Origin: Rhodospirillaceae bacterium
GTDB taxonomy: Bacteria > Pseudomonadota > Alphaproteobacteria > Rhodospirillales > Rhodospirillaceae
DNA length: 10,282 nucleotides
NCBI GenBank assembly: GCA_016937315.1
Contig: JAFGWD010000100.1
Coordinates: forward strand, 1-10,282
Direction: 5' to 3'
Within the stretch, counting starts at the first letter, position 1. The number at the start of each line of letters is the position of its first letter. Shown one piece after another: positions 1 through 6,648 of this stretch. The position numbers and the translations under genes were made by a program. The notes under the pieces were generated by a model. That model saw only the letters and a list, made by a program, of their open reading frames with translations. It made no database searches and was not told where the DNA came from.

Positions 1-201
1 AATCGGAATCGCCTCCAACATCCACCATGTGGCCATCATCAACGTCACGCCAATGGCTTTCCAGGCCTGAACGGAAAGGCCTTCCGGCGGGGTGCTAAAC
101 AGGGTGAAAAGCAGGAATGCTACACCCAACAACAAACCAATAATTTCTTTCTTGCGTTCACCGGTCATAGCCGTGCTCGCACTACTTGCAGAATTACTCA
201 T
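1..201 (-). CDS. SLC13/DASS-family anion permease, N-terminal fragment
   Basis: The minus strand reads open from an ATG at 201-199 to the window edge, giving 67 residues without a stop; the rest of the gene lies outside. After a polar start (MSNSASSASTAMTGERKKE) comes a hydrophobic segment (IIGLLLGVAFLLFTLF, about residues 20-35), then PPEGLS, an AW pair, and a second hydrophobic stretch ending WWMLEAIPI. The spacing of PPEGLS, AW and WW..EAIPI is characteristic of the N-terminus of sodium:sulfate/dicarboxylate symporters (SLC13, also called DASS). These are inner-membrane carriers that import di- or tricarboxylates or sulfate with Na+. The substrate cannot be told from this piece. A GGGGG run about 6 bases before the ATG is an acceptable ribosome binding site. 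The gene diverges from the HAD gene across a 149-bp gap that is AT-rich by local standards and presumably holds both promoters, although I see no convincing -35/-10 pair. Confidence 0.8.
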   Translation of the reverse strand, partial: MSNSASSASTAMTGERKKEIIGLLLGVAFLLFTLFSTPPEGLSVQAWKAIGVTLMMATWWMLEAIPI

Positions 202-350
202 TCTGGCCCCCAGAAAAGTAAATTTGATGGTCTTAAAAGCCCCAAGATCCATGACGACGTTAAAGTGATGCGCCGACTCGAAAAGGACCTTTTCCCGGCC
301 CAATGGATAGTGCAATTTGCCATAGGTGTAAAGTCAATTGGGGCAAAATC

Positions 351-1031
351 GTGGCATTAAAATTGGTTGTGTTTGATATAGATGGGACGCTGGTCGATAG
401 CGCATCGACTATAATTCGTTGTATGTCCAGTGCTTTTTCTGAGTCTGGCCGAGACGTTCCGTCGGCTGAGGCGATTCGTGGGATTATTGGTCTGTCCCTA
501 CCCGAAGCGGTGGGACACATTGCGGGCGCTATTTCGCCACAAGAATTAGGCGCAATCGTGGCATCATATAAAAGCCTTTATTTGTTGGACCGTGAGAGTC
601 GGTCTGAACCGGATGCGCTTTTTGATGGTGCGCGGGTTTGCCTGTCGGGTTTGGAGGCGGATGGTTATCTTTTAGGAATTGCAACGGGGAAGTCCCGGCG
701 CGGACTGGATGCTCTCTTGCGTGGGCATGATGGGATGGCGCGTTTCGTTGCGATTGGTACGGCTGATGATGGTCCTGGTAAGCCGCATCCCTTTATGTTG
801 GAAAAGGTGATGACGGAGGCTGGTGTGATGCCCGAAGATACCGCAATGATTGGGGATGCCGTTTACGATATGCAGATGGCGCGTGCGGTGGGGACGTTGG
901 CCGTTGGAGTGGCCTGGGGCAACCACACGGCTGAGGCTTTGTATGCGGCAGGGGCGCAGACGGTGGTGCCATCATTCGCGGCCCTAACGACGTGGTTGCG
1001 AAGGGCGTTGCCCACTGAGGGGGTGTCATGA
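351..1031 (+). CDS. HAD-superfamily phosphatase (phosphoglycolate phosphatase-like)
   Basis: A 226-residue HAD subfamily IA hydrolase. All four HAD motifs are visible. Motif I is FDIDGTLVDS with nucleophile Asp9 and acid/base Asp11. Motif II is the Thr in IATGKS (T112). Motif III is the Lys in GKPHP (K144). Motif IV is MIGDAVYD (D169 and D173). Residues about 18-80 form the helical cap typical of Gph-like enzymes. It is expected to be a soluble, Mg2+-dependent phosphomonoesterase; the substrate (phosphoglycolate, another small sugar phosphate or a nucleotide) cannot be read from sequence. I chose the GTG at 351 because GGGG sits 7 bases upstream and the protein then begins VALKLVVFDIDGT, as the family does. 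An in-frame ATG at 303 would add 16 residues with no good ribosome binding site and no family resemblance. It leads a co-directional series with AsmA, ATP12, acylphosphatase and PurU, 73 bp before the AsmA start. Confidence 0.9.
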   Translation: MALKLVVFDIDGTLVDSASTIIRCMSSAFSESGRDVPSAEAIRGIIGLSLPEAVGHIAGAISPQELGAIVASYKSLYLLDRESRSEPDALFDGARVCLSGLEADGYLLGIATGKSRRGLDALLRGHDGMARFVAIGTADDGPGKPHPFMLEKVMTEAGVMPEDTAMIGDAVYDMQMARAVGTLAVGVAWGNHTAEALYAAGAQTVVPSFAALTTWLRRALPTEGVS

Positions 1032-1104
1032 CGCTCTCTCATCACTAAATTTGAGGCGGGGAACGCGTGGCGCGGCTTGCCCGTAAATGGGAGGATTGGG
1101 AATC

Positions 1105-3207
1105 ATGACGATGCGGCGGATAATCCAAGTTGCGGTTGGAGTCGTCGTTCTGTTGGCGGTGGTCGTTTATGGCGTTTTGGCATCAATTGATGTCGATTCC
1201 TATCGTGGGACGATCATCAAGGCGGCAGAAGATGCGACGGGTCGCAAGGTTACGATCTCGGGGCCGCTGAAACTGAAAGTTTCCATGTCTCCGGCTGTGG
1301 TGGTGGAAGGCGTGCGGTTGTCCAACGCACCGTGGGCGAAGACGCCTGAAATGTTATCGATTGGTCGTGCCGAGGCTGAAATTGGATTGTTTGCGGCGTT
1401 GACGGGCAACATTCAGGTCAATCGGTTGGTGGTGCACGATACCGTGGTTCATTTGACGCGTCGCAAGGATGGCAGCGCGAATTGGGAGTTTTCTCCGACG
1501 GAGAAAGCAAAGGTTCCCGAATCCACGGCACCATCGCCCACGTCTGTGGATGCGGGTGGATCAATGCCGAAAATTGCGGTTCGTGAAATTGATATCCGCA
1601 ATTTGACGTTGGCCCTCGATGACGCCGTAAGTGGCCAGATCTTGGCGGTGAAGGTCAATACGTTGACGGCGTCGGCGGCGGATTTTTCTGATCCGGTGAA
1701 GCTGACCCTGGATATGGTTTACAATGGTTTGGAGGTTGCCGCGAAAGGGAGCTTTGGGCCGATCGAGAACGTAACGCAGAACCAGCCAGCGACGGTGGAT
1801 TTGGTGGTGACGCTGCCGGGTGTTGTGGCTTCGGCTAAGGGCCGTATCGGCAAGCCGATGTCCGGTCAGGACATCAATCTGAAAATAACTTTCGATGGTA
1901 AGTCTTATGACCGTATAGGTCAGGCGATGGGTGCTGATTTGGCTGCCGTGCCGCCGGTGGCTTTGGAAGGCACGCTCAAGACCGTCGGCAAGGGATACCG
2001 GCTGGAAAACGGAACCCTTAAACTCGGTGGGCAGGATATTCAGATTGTCGTTGCCGGAGTAGACCTGTCTGCGTCGCGCCCCAAGGTGGTGGCGGAGATT
2101 TCTGCCGATGTCTTGGATATTCCAAAGCTTTTGGAGGGGCTGACCGCCAAACCAGCAGTGGACGGCGGAACTGCGGCACCATCGCAGTCGGCAAAGGCGG
2201 GGGATGGTCGGGTGTTTTCACCTGATCCATTGCCCTTGGACGGCTTGTTTTTGGTTGATGCCGATGCCAAGCTTCGCGTTGCCGCGTTGACGTTGCCTGG
2301 TGGTCTTAAGCTGTCGCAAGTGGCGGTGACGTCGACTTTGAAGGATGGCCTGTTCAACCTTGCCCCAGAGGCCAGCATTGGTGGTGGTGTGTTGGGTGGC
2401 AAGATTACTCTGGATGCTCGCCCCGAGGGTGGTCCCGCAAGTCTGAACGTTGCTCTCTCAGGCACGGACATCACGCTGGGGCAAGTGGCGAGCGATATGG
2501 GGCTGACGTCGGTGATGAGCGGCGCACCCACTGCACTGCAGGTGACCTTGAAGGGGACCGGCAAGTCAGTCCGGCAATTGATGGCTGGCCTGACCGGCGA
2601 CGTCAATGTGGAAACCGGAAAAGGCGAGATCATTAATGCCGAACTGCGTAAGGCTATTGGTGATTGGGCGATGTCGGGTTTGACCATGGTGGACTCGGGC
2701 TTTGCGACGCGGCAAAAAACCGTTTTATCGTGTTTGGTCGTTCGCGTTCCGGTGAAGCAGGGAATGATTGCTCTTGGCAGGGGGGTGGCTGCGGAAACCA
2801 ATGCCTTGAATGTGGTTGTCGGGGGTTCGATTGATTTGCGGAGTGAGGCCCTCAGTCTGGGCGTTGATCCTACGCCACAAGAAGCCAATGTCGGCATCAC
2901 TCAGATGACGGCGGGTTTGGTGCGGATAACGGGCACTTTGGGGGCCCCCTCGGTTGGGGTCGATGCCTTGGGGGCGGGAAAGGCGGCTTTGAAAGTTGGG
3001 GCGGCCGTTGCAACGGGAGGATTGTCCTTGCTGGGCAATGCTCTGATTGGGGAGGTCACCAACGACCCACACCCCTGCCAGACCGCGAAAGGCTTGACCT
3101 CAAGCAAGAGCAATGGCACGACCACGAAGTCATCGTCTTCACCACCGTCGCGGCCTGATCCGGCGAAGGCGTTGGATGGGGCGATGAAGGGCTTGTTCGG
3201 GAAGTAG
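1105..3207 (+). CDS. AsmA-family envelope protein
   Basis: A 700-residue protein with one N-terminal membrane segment (about residues 6-27, rich in Val and Leu) and the rest in the periplasm. The AsmA N-terminal signature is clear over about residues 29-130: DVDSYRGTIIKAAEDATGRK, then a P.V.VEGV.LSNAPWA stretch, IG.AE..I.L.AAL.G and LTRRKDGSANWEF. A C-terminal AsmA domain lies at about 480-650 (ITLGQVASDMG, VTLKGTGKSVRQLMAGLTGD). AsmA-like proteins (AsmA, TamB, YhdP relatives) are long beta-groove proteins linked to lipid transport and outer-membrane homeostasis; the role of this member is not established by sequence. The tail after about 665 is low complexity, rich in Ser, Thr, Lys and Pro. 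Only two cysteines occur (543 and 658). The start is ATG 1105, with GGGAGG ending 10 bases upstream. The in-frame ATG at 1087 would overlap that ribosome binding site. The gene ends 7 bp before the ATP12 gene, so the two are surely co-transcribed. Confidence 0.92.
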   Translation: MTMRRIIQVAVGVVVLLAVVVYGVLASIDVDSYRGTIIKAAEDATGRKVTISGPLKLKVSMSPAVVVEGVRLSNAPWAKTPEMLSIGRAEAEIGLFAALTGNIQVNRLVVHDTVVHLTRRKDGSANWEFSPTEKAKVPESTAPSPTSVDAGGSMPKIAVREIDIRNLTLALDDAVSGQILAVKVNTLTASAADFSDPVKLTLDMVYNGLEVAAKGSFGPIENVTQNQPATVDLVVTLPGVVASAKGRIGKPMSGQDINLKITFDGKSYDRIGQAMGADLAAVPPVALEGTLKTVGKGYRLENGTLKLGGQDIQIVVAGVDLSASRPKVVAEISADVLDIPKLLEGLTAKPAVDGGTAAPSQSAKAGDGRVFSPDPLPLDGLFLVDADAKLRVAALTLPGGLKLSQVAVTSTLKDGLFNLAPEASIGGGVLGGKITLDARPEGGPASLNVALSGTDITLGQVASDMGLTSVMSGAPTALQVTLKGTGKSVRQLMAGLTGDVNVETGKGEIINAELRKAIGDWAMSGLTMVDSGFATRQKTVLSCLVVRVPVKQGMIALGRGVAAETNALNVVVGGSIDLRSEALSLGVDPTPQEANVGITQMTAGLVRITGTLGAPSVGVDALGAGKAALKVGAAVATGGLSLLGNALIGEVTNDPHPCQTAKGLTSSKSNGTTTKSSSSPPSRPDPAKALDGAMKGLFGK

Positions 3208-3214
3208 GAGCGGT

Positions 3215-3955
3215 ATGAGCAAGGATCGAATTCGGGCGGCGGCGGCGTTTAAGCCGCCAAAGCCGAAGCGTTTTTATGAGACGGTCTCTGTGCAAAAGGT
3301 CGAGGACGGCTTTGCCGTGACTTTGGATGGTCGTTTCATCAAGACTCCGAAGCGTCGTCTTTTGGCCTTGCCAACGGCGCAACTGGCACAAGCGGTGGCC
3401 ACCGAGTGGGATGCACAAGGGGATGTGGTTGATGCGGCCCGCATGCCGATGACGCAAATTGCCAATACCGTGATTGATGGTGTCGTTGAGGCCGTGGATG
3501 CGGTGATTGATGCCTTGCATGGGCACGCGGAAGCCGATTTGTTGTGCTATCGCGCCGAATATCCACAGTCTTTGGTGGTCTCTCAGGCGGAGGCATGGCA
3601 GCCGGTCTTGGATTGGGCGGAGAAGGCGTTTGGTGCGCGGCTACGTGTCACGTCGGGGGTGGTTGCGGTGGAACAACCGCCGGAGTCCTTGGCGGCGCTT
3701 CGTCATGCTCTTGCGGGGTATGACCCGTGGCGCTTGGCTGCCGTGCATGTGTTGGCGGGGGCTTTTGGTTCGGTGGTTTTGGCGCTGGCTGTGATTGAAA
3801 ATCACCTTGCTGTAGACCAAGCTTTTGCCGTGGCGCGTTTGGATGAGACATTTCAGGCATTGGTCTGGGGGGAAGACGCGGAAGCGGCGCGTCGCGCCGA
3901 GGCGATCGCGCAAGAGGTGCGTGCGGCGGCTGATTTTGCTTTTCTCGCGGCGTGA
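3215..3955 (+). CDS. ATP12-family F1F0-ATPase assembly chaperone
   Basis: A 246-residue ATP12 homologue. ATP12 binds the F1 alpha subunit and keeps it from aggregating until it pairs with beta; bacterial members are mostly alphaproteobacterial. Conserved blocks appear in order: KRFYETVSV at residues 18-26, VTLDGRFIKTPKRR at 35-48, EWDAQGDVVDAARMPMTQIANTVID at 64-88 (key residues E64, W65, P78, M79), DLLCYRAEYP at 108-117, the Q..WQPVLDWAEKAFG block at 124-140, GAFGSVVLALAV at 182-193, and the C-terminal ARLDETFQ..VWGEDAEA block at 207-224. The length matches the family. No signal peptide or membrane segment is seen, so it acts in the cytoplasm. ATG 3215 follows the AsmA stop by 7 bp, and the ribosome binding site GGAG overlaps that stop region. 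The F1 genes themselves are not in this window. The first 17 residues are basic and proline-rich and lie outside the conserved domain. Confidence 0.93.
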   Translation: MSKDRIRAAAAFKPPKPKRFYETVSVQKVEDGFAVTLDGRFIKTPKRRLLALPTAQLAQAVATEWDAQGDVVDAARMPMTQIANTVIDGVVEAVDAVIDALHGHAEADLLCYRAEYPQSLVVSQAEAWQPVLDWAEKAFGARLRVTSGVVAVEQPPESLAALRHALAGYDPWRLAAVHVLAGAFGSVVLALAVIENHLAVDQAFAVARLDETFQALVWGEDAEAARRAEAIAQEVRAAADFAFLAA

Positions 3956-4040
3956 TCTGAGGGTAAATCTTTGACGCTGAAGAGGCATTGGTTTGCCTTT
4001 GATCCTTATGTTTCCGTCGGAAAACAACGGGAAACGGGTT

Positions 4041-4334
4041 ATGGATGCAGACGATCGGTTGCGCGTGCGGGTGGTGGTCGAGGGTAAGGTACAAGGGGTT
4101 TGGTTTCGTGCCTGGACGCAGGAACAGGCGGTGTCCCGCAGCCTTTTGGGTTGGGTGCGGAATCGTCGCGATGGTTCCGTCGAGGCGGTGTTCGATGGGG
4201 TCTCTGCCGAGGTTGAGGCGATGATTCAGGCGTGTTGGACAGGGCCACCCGCAGCCCGTGTGTTGGCGGTGCGGGTCGAGCCGATTCCGACAACGCCAGA
4301 GTTTGAAGTGTTCACGATCCTGCCCAGCGCGTGA
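4041..4334 (+). CDS. acyP: Acylphosphatase
   Basis: A 97-residue acylphosphatase, which hydrolyses carboxyl-phosphate bonds of acyl phosphates (for example acetyl phosphate or carbamoyl phosphate) in the cytoplasm. The signature VVVEGKVQGVWFRAWTQEQA contains the phosphate-binding loop GKVQGVWFR with catalytic Arg23. The second signature, GWVRNRRDGSVEAVFDG, supplies catalytic Asn41. The C-terminus PEFEVFTILPSA fits the last strand of the ferredoxin-like fold. ATG 4041 gives the normal family length of 90-100. Longer in-frame starts exist, ATG 4008 and TTG 3993 (the latter with AGAGG 8 bases upstream), but they would add 11 or 16 residues unlike the family, so a longer form is possible but less likely. 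The stop is followed 47 bp later by the chosen purU start. A 13-bp dyad, TTTCCGTCGGAAA, lies at 4011-4023 in the leader. Confidence 0.88.
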   Translation: MDADDRLRVRVVVEGKVQGVWFRAWTQEQAVSRSLLGWVRNRRDGSVEAVFDGVSAEVEAMIQACWTGPPAARVLAVRVEPIPTTPEFEVFTILPSA

Positions 4335-4381
4335 TGTGGGCTTCGGCGGGTGGTGTTTTGTATTGAAGGGTGTTGTTGAGA

Positions 4382-5287
4382 GTGTCCGCTAAAAATCCTC
4401 AGACGTCCAAAGCCACGGAAGATATTTCTTGCGGTTTGGACCGTTTCGTAATGACGGTGCGTTGTGCCGATGGCATTGGTGTGATTGCCACAGTGGCCAA
4501 GGCGTTGGCCGACTGCAATGTCAATGTCACCGAGTCCGCCACCTATTCCGATCCGTCTACCGGGCAGTTTTTCATGCGCTCGGAGTTCGAGATCTCTGCT
4601 GATCCTCACGCCAAGCGTGTTGTGGAAGCCGCGCTGGAGTTCTGCCGTGTGCGCCGCAATATGGTGATCGACGTCTTTCCTGTGACTCAGCGGTGCCGCG
4701 TGCTGTTGATGGTTTCAAAGGCGGATCATTGTCTCAATGATCTTTTGTATCGCCACCGTACCGGCGAGTTGACGGTGGATATTCCGGCGGTGGTGTCCAA
4801 TCACGAGGTCTTGCGTGATCTTGTGGAATGGCATGGTATCCCCTTTATCTGTTTGCCGGTGACGAAAGAAAATCGGGACGAGCAGGATGCCGCGCTGCTT
4901 GATCTGGTGTCTCGCGAGGCCGTGGATGCCGTGGTTCTGGCGCGTTACATGCAAGTGCTCTCCCCGACCGTTTGTACGGCGCTGCCGGGGCGAATTATTA
5001 ACATCCACCACTCTTTTTTGCCGGGTTTCAAGGGGGCTCGCCCCTATCATCAGGCGCACGGCCGTGGTGTGAAAATCGTCGGCGCCACCGCGCACTATGT
5101 GACCGATGCCTTGGATGAGGGGCCAATCATTGAACAGGAGGTTGAGCGCGTTGATCACACCTATACGCCGGAAAAATTAACCCGCATTGGTCGTGAAATC
5201 GAAAGCCGGGTTCTGGCGCATGCTCTACGTTTTCATGTGGAGCGTCGGGTGTTTTTGAATGATGGTCGGACTGTGGTGCTTAAGTAA
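4382..5287 (+). CDS. purU: Formyltetrahydrofolate deformylase PurU
   Basis: PurU hydrolyses 10-formyl-tetrahydrofolate to formate and THF, balancing the one-carbon pool and supplying formate. The protein is about 301 residues. Residues 22-100 form an ACT regulatory domain (FVMTVRCADGIGVIATVAKA, then TGQFFMRSEFE). In E. coli this domain senses glycine and methionine. Residues about 105-290 form the formyltransferase-like hydrolase domain: RVLLMVSKADHCLNDLLYR, VVSNHEVLRDLV, VVLARYMQVLSP, INIHHSFLPGFKGARPYHQA, VKIVGATAHYVTDALDEGPII and VDHTYT. The active-site residues are Asn207, His209 and Asp245. The HH pair and GARPYHQA separate PurU from PurN. The start is uncertain. GTG 4382 is used, with GAAGGG about 11 bases upstream; GTG 4370, TTG 4373 and TTG 4376 are in frame and differ by at most 4 residues. 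It is the last well-supported gene of the plus-strand series. Confidence 0.93.
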   Translation: MSAKNPQTSKATEDISCGLDRFVMTVRCADGIGVIATVAKALADCNVNVTESATYSDPSTGQFFMRSEFEISADPHAKRVVEAALEFCRVRRNMVIDVFPVTQRCRVLLMVSKADHCLNDLLYRHRTGELTVDIPAVVSNHEVLRDLVEWHGIPFICLPVTKENRDEQDAALLDLVSREAVDAVVLARYMQVLSPTVCTALPGRIINIHHSFLPGFKGARPYHQAHGRGVKIVGATAHYVTDALDEGPIIEQEVERVDHTYTPEKLTRIGREIESRVLAHALRFHVERRVFLNDGRTVVLK

Positions 5288-5326
5288 GATCGGCTGACGA
5301 TTGCGCGGCGCACTGGAAACAACCAT

Positions 5327-5379
5327 ATGGACTCGTAGTGGTCTTCTGAGGGCCGCGATTGAGAAAAGGCAGAGTCCAT
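5327..5379. repeat. 8-bp inverted repeat spanning the small ORF's start codon
   Basis: ATGGACTC at 5327-5334 is the exact complement of GAGTCCAT at 5372-5379. The right arm overlaps the ATG (5378-5380) of the 49-residue ORF. If an RNA is transcribed from upstream, for example by read-through from purU, the start codon could be sequestered in a helix with a 37-base loop. Eight base pairs could arise by chance, so regulation is only a possibility. Confidence 0.4.
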
Positions 5380-5527
5380 GTCATTCAAAGAGTTTTGTGC
5401 CGCTCACCGGACATCGGGTAGCGGCAAGCTGTCGCCTATGAAACAGGGGGCCGCGCCTGCGGCGAAACAGAACGCGGCGCCGATTCAGGTCGACGCGAAG
5501 GCGAAGGTTCAGGCCCCGCCGAAGTGA
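5378..5527 (+). CDS. Small basic hypothetical protein (49 aa)
   Basis: An ATG-initiated ORF of 49 codons plus stop, starting MSFKEFCAAHRTSGSGKLS and continuing as an Ala/Pro/Lys/Gln-rich tail (AAPAAKQNAAPIQVDAKAK) to PPK. I do not recognise a family. The short folded-looking head and Ala/Pro/Lys-rich disordered tail resemble small uncharacterised proteins seen in alphaproteobacteria. It has no membrane segment or signal peptide. An AAGG about 9 bases before the ATG is a fair ribosome binding site. It lies 90 bp after purU and 24 bp before a strong intrinsic terminator, which is where the last gene of a unit would end. That context, together with a reading frame free of rare features, is the main support. 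It could instead be a chance ORF in a short transcribed 3' region. Confidence 0.5.
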   Translation: MSFKEFCAAHRTSGSGKLSPMKQGAAPAAKQNAAPIQVDAKAKVQAPPK

Positions 5528-5551
5528 GGCCTTTGACGGTGATGAAGGGAC

Positions 5552-5579
5552 AAGGGGAGGGCGAGAGCCTTCCCCTTTT
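5552..5579 (+). terminator. Intrinsic terminator with GAGA tetraloop
   Basis: AAGGGGAGGGC (5552-5562) pairs with GCCTTCCCCTT (5567-5577) as an 11-bp helix with one G.U pair, closed by the GNRA-type loop GAGA (5563-5566) and followed by TTTT (5576-5579). It faces the plus strand and ends the purU/small-ORF unit just before the convergent lipB stop. The upstream flank is only CAA, so it should work poorly in the minus direction. Confidence 0.85.
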
Positions 5580-5603
5580 GTCTGTGCAGCCTCCTTGGGT
5601 CGG

Positions 5604-6308
5604 TTATGTCTGCGCTAAGGGGGCGAAGGTTTCGGCGAAGGTGGCGATCAGTGCCGCATCCAGGTCGGCCATCGTCGCGGGGTTCCCCAAATCAGCTAAG
5701 CTGGTGACACCGTGGTCGGAAATGCCGCAGGGGATGATGCCGGAAAAATGCGAAAGGTTGGGGTGGGCGTTAATCGCCATGCCGTGAAAACTGATCCAGC
5801 GACGCACACGCACGCCGATGGCTGCAACCTTATCTTCGCGCCCGGCACCGCGTGCGACCCACAGGCCGACGCGATCCGCACGGGGCTCGGCGACGACTCC
5901 CAAATGCCCCAGGGCGGCAATGCCCCAAGCCTCTAAGGCGTGAACAAAGCAACGCACATCGCCACCAAACGCCTTGATGTCGAGCATCACGTAAATCACC
6001 CGTTGTCCCGGTCCATGATAGGTGTATTGACCGCCGCGCCCACTGGCGTAGACCGGGAAACGATCGGGCATCAGCAGGTCCTGTGGCCGGGCACTGGTTC
6101 CCGCAGTGTAAAGCGCCGGATGTTGCAGCATCCAGATGGCTTGGGGTGCGCTTCCGTCACGGATGGACGCAACCCGGGCTTCCATAAACGCGACGGCCTC
6201 AGGATAGGGGACGGGATGGTCGGATTTCAGCCACGCAACGGGAAAAGGCAGATCGGTTTCCGGGGGCGGAAAAACAGGAATAATGAAGTCAGGCAGGGGG
6301 CATGTCAT
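5604..6308 (-). CDS. lipB: Lipoyl(octanoyl) transferase LipB
   Basis: LipB moves the octanoyl group from acyl carrier protein to the lipoyl domains of 2-oxoacid dehydrogenases and glycine cleavage H protein, the first step of endogenous lipoate assembly; LipA then inserts sulfur. The 234-residue protein shows the family blocks in order: W.LQHPALYTAGTSA (59-73), RGGQYTYHGPGQRVIYVMLD (91-110), the catalytic Lys in REDKVAAIGVRV (K160), WISFHGMAINAHPNLSHFSG (171-190) and the acyl-accepting Cys in IIPCGI (C194), then HGVTSL. The frame stays open upstream through the tRNA gene, so the start must be chosen. ATG 6308 gives a normal family length but no clear ribosome binding site. ATG 6356 would add 16 residues and has none either. 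It ends convergently with the terminator at 5552-5579. Its promoter should lie between 6309 and 6439, shared divergently with the tRNA. Confidence 0.92.
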   Translation of the reverse strand: MTCPLPDFIIPVFPPPETDLPFPVAWLKSDHPVPYPEAVAFMEARVASIRDGSAPQAIWMLQHPALYTAGTSARPQDLLMPDRFPVYASGRGGQYTYHGPGQRVIYVMLDIKAFGGDVRCFVHALEAWGIAALGHLGVVAEPRADRVGLWVARGAGREDKVAAIGVRVRRWISFHGMAINAHPNLSHFSGIIPCGISDHGVTSLADLGNPATMADLDAALIATFAETFAPLAQT

Positions 6309-6333
6309 GGCGGCGTCCGAAAAGCAGTCATTC

Positions 6334-6348
6334 AGGCCATTAAGGCCT
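6334..6348. repeat. Short inverted repeat upstream of lipB
   Basis: AGGCC (6334-6338) and GGCCT (6344-6348) form a 5-bp dyad around ATTAA, in the leader of lipB on the minus strand, between the two candidate ATG codons. It may be a weak hairpin or protein-binding dyad. Support is limited to the symmetry. Confidence 0.25.
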
Positions 6349-6439
6349 CTGGACATCGGGAAAGGGATTTGGTATGTCACCTTTCCTTCGTTGGCAACCC
6401 CCGGTCTTTGTGACGGGTGTGGCAGTCTTCGGCAAGGAT

Positions 6440-6526
6440 GCGGTCGTGGCGGAATTGGTAGACGCGCAGCGTTGAGGTCGCTGTCCGGTAACACGGGTGG
6501 AAGTTCGAGTCTTCTCGACCGCACCA
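6440..6526 (+). tRNA. tRNA-Leu (anticodon GAG)
   Basis: This is a complete 87-base class II tRNA with encoded CCA. The acceptor stem GCGGTCG (6440-6446) pairs with CGACCGC (6516-6522), followed by discriminator A6523 and CCA. The D-loop region contains GGAATTGGTAGAC. The anticodon stem CAGCG/CGCTG (6467-6471/6479-6483) encloses loop TTGAGGT with anticodon GAG at 6474-6476, which reads CUC and CUU. A long variable arm (about 6485-6500) and a T-loop TTCGAGT (6505-6511 region) complete the leucine class II shape. The encoded CCA and intact stems indicate a functional gene. It is divergent from lipB and is followed at once by a terminator-like helix. Confidence 0.97.
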
Positions 6527-6535
6527 AGATTTCAG

Positions 6536-6581
6536 AAAACCCGTCGGTGCAGGGCTTTGGCCTGGGCTCTGGCGGGTTTTT
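6536..6581 (+). terminator. Terminator-like helix after tRNA-Leu
   Basis: AAAACCCG (6536-6543) pairs exactly with CGGGTTTT (6573-6580), followed by one more T. The 29-base interior contains a minor hairpin (AGGGC, TTTG, GCCT). It begins 9 bases after the tRNA CCA end and has a T-run after the right arm, so it is a likely tRNA transcript terminator. The A-run on the left side would also give a T-run in the minus direction. The long loop makes it weaker than the other two terminators here. Confidence 0.6.
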
Positions 6582-6620
6582 GATTGAAGGGTCAGAGACC
6601 AGTTTTTCCCGACACCTTCC

Positions 6621-6648
6621 CTAGGACGTAGATTCATGAATCCTGCCG
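6621..6648 (+). repeat. Left terminal inverted repeat of the 275-bp element
   Basis: The 28-base left arm starts CTAGGACGTA and ends CTGCCG. It pairs with 6868-6895, differing only at arm positions 11, 13, 18 and 24. In plus-strand RNA all four differences are G.U pairs. It starts 40 bases after the tRNA terminator. Confidence 0.8.

Noticed and set aside
303..350. Upstream ATG start for the HAD gene
   Set aside because: It has no ribosome binding site, and the added residues (MDSAICHRCKVNWGKI) are unlike the family; the GTG at 351 has GGGG at the right spacing.
2040..2900. Minus-strand ORF of 286 codons inside the AsmA gene
   Set aside because: It lies wholly within the AsmA frame, which has a full-length family match; the antisense product is Ser/Pro/Thr-rich without motifs.
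5321..5331. Possible promoter (TTGCGC and CATATG, 17-bp spacing) after purU
   Set aside because: Both hexamers are poor matches to a housekeeping promoter, so I did not annotate it.
6505..6526. tRNA-Leu 3' end as a phage or island attachment site
   Set aside because: No second copy of the tRNA 3' end and no integrase is present in the window.
6309..6527. N-terminal extension of lipB reading back through the tRNA
   Set aside because: The extra residues are antisense to a complete tRNA-Leu and show no LipB similarity; the family length is reached from ATG 6308.
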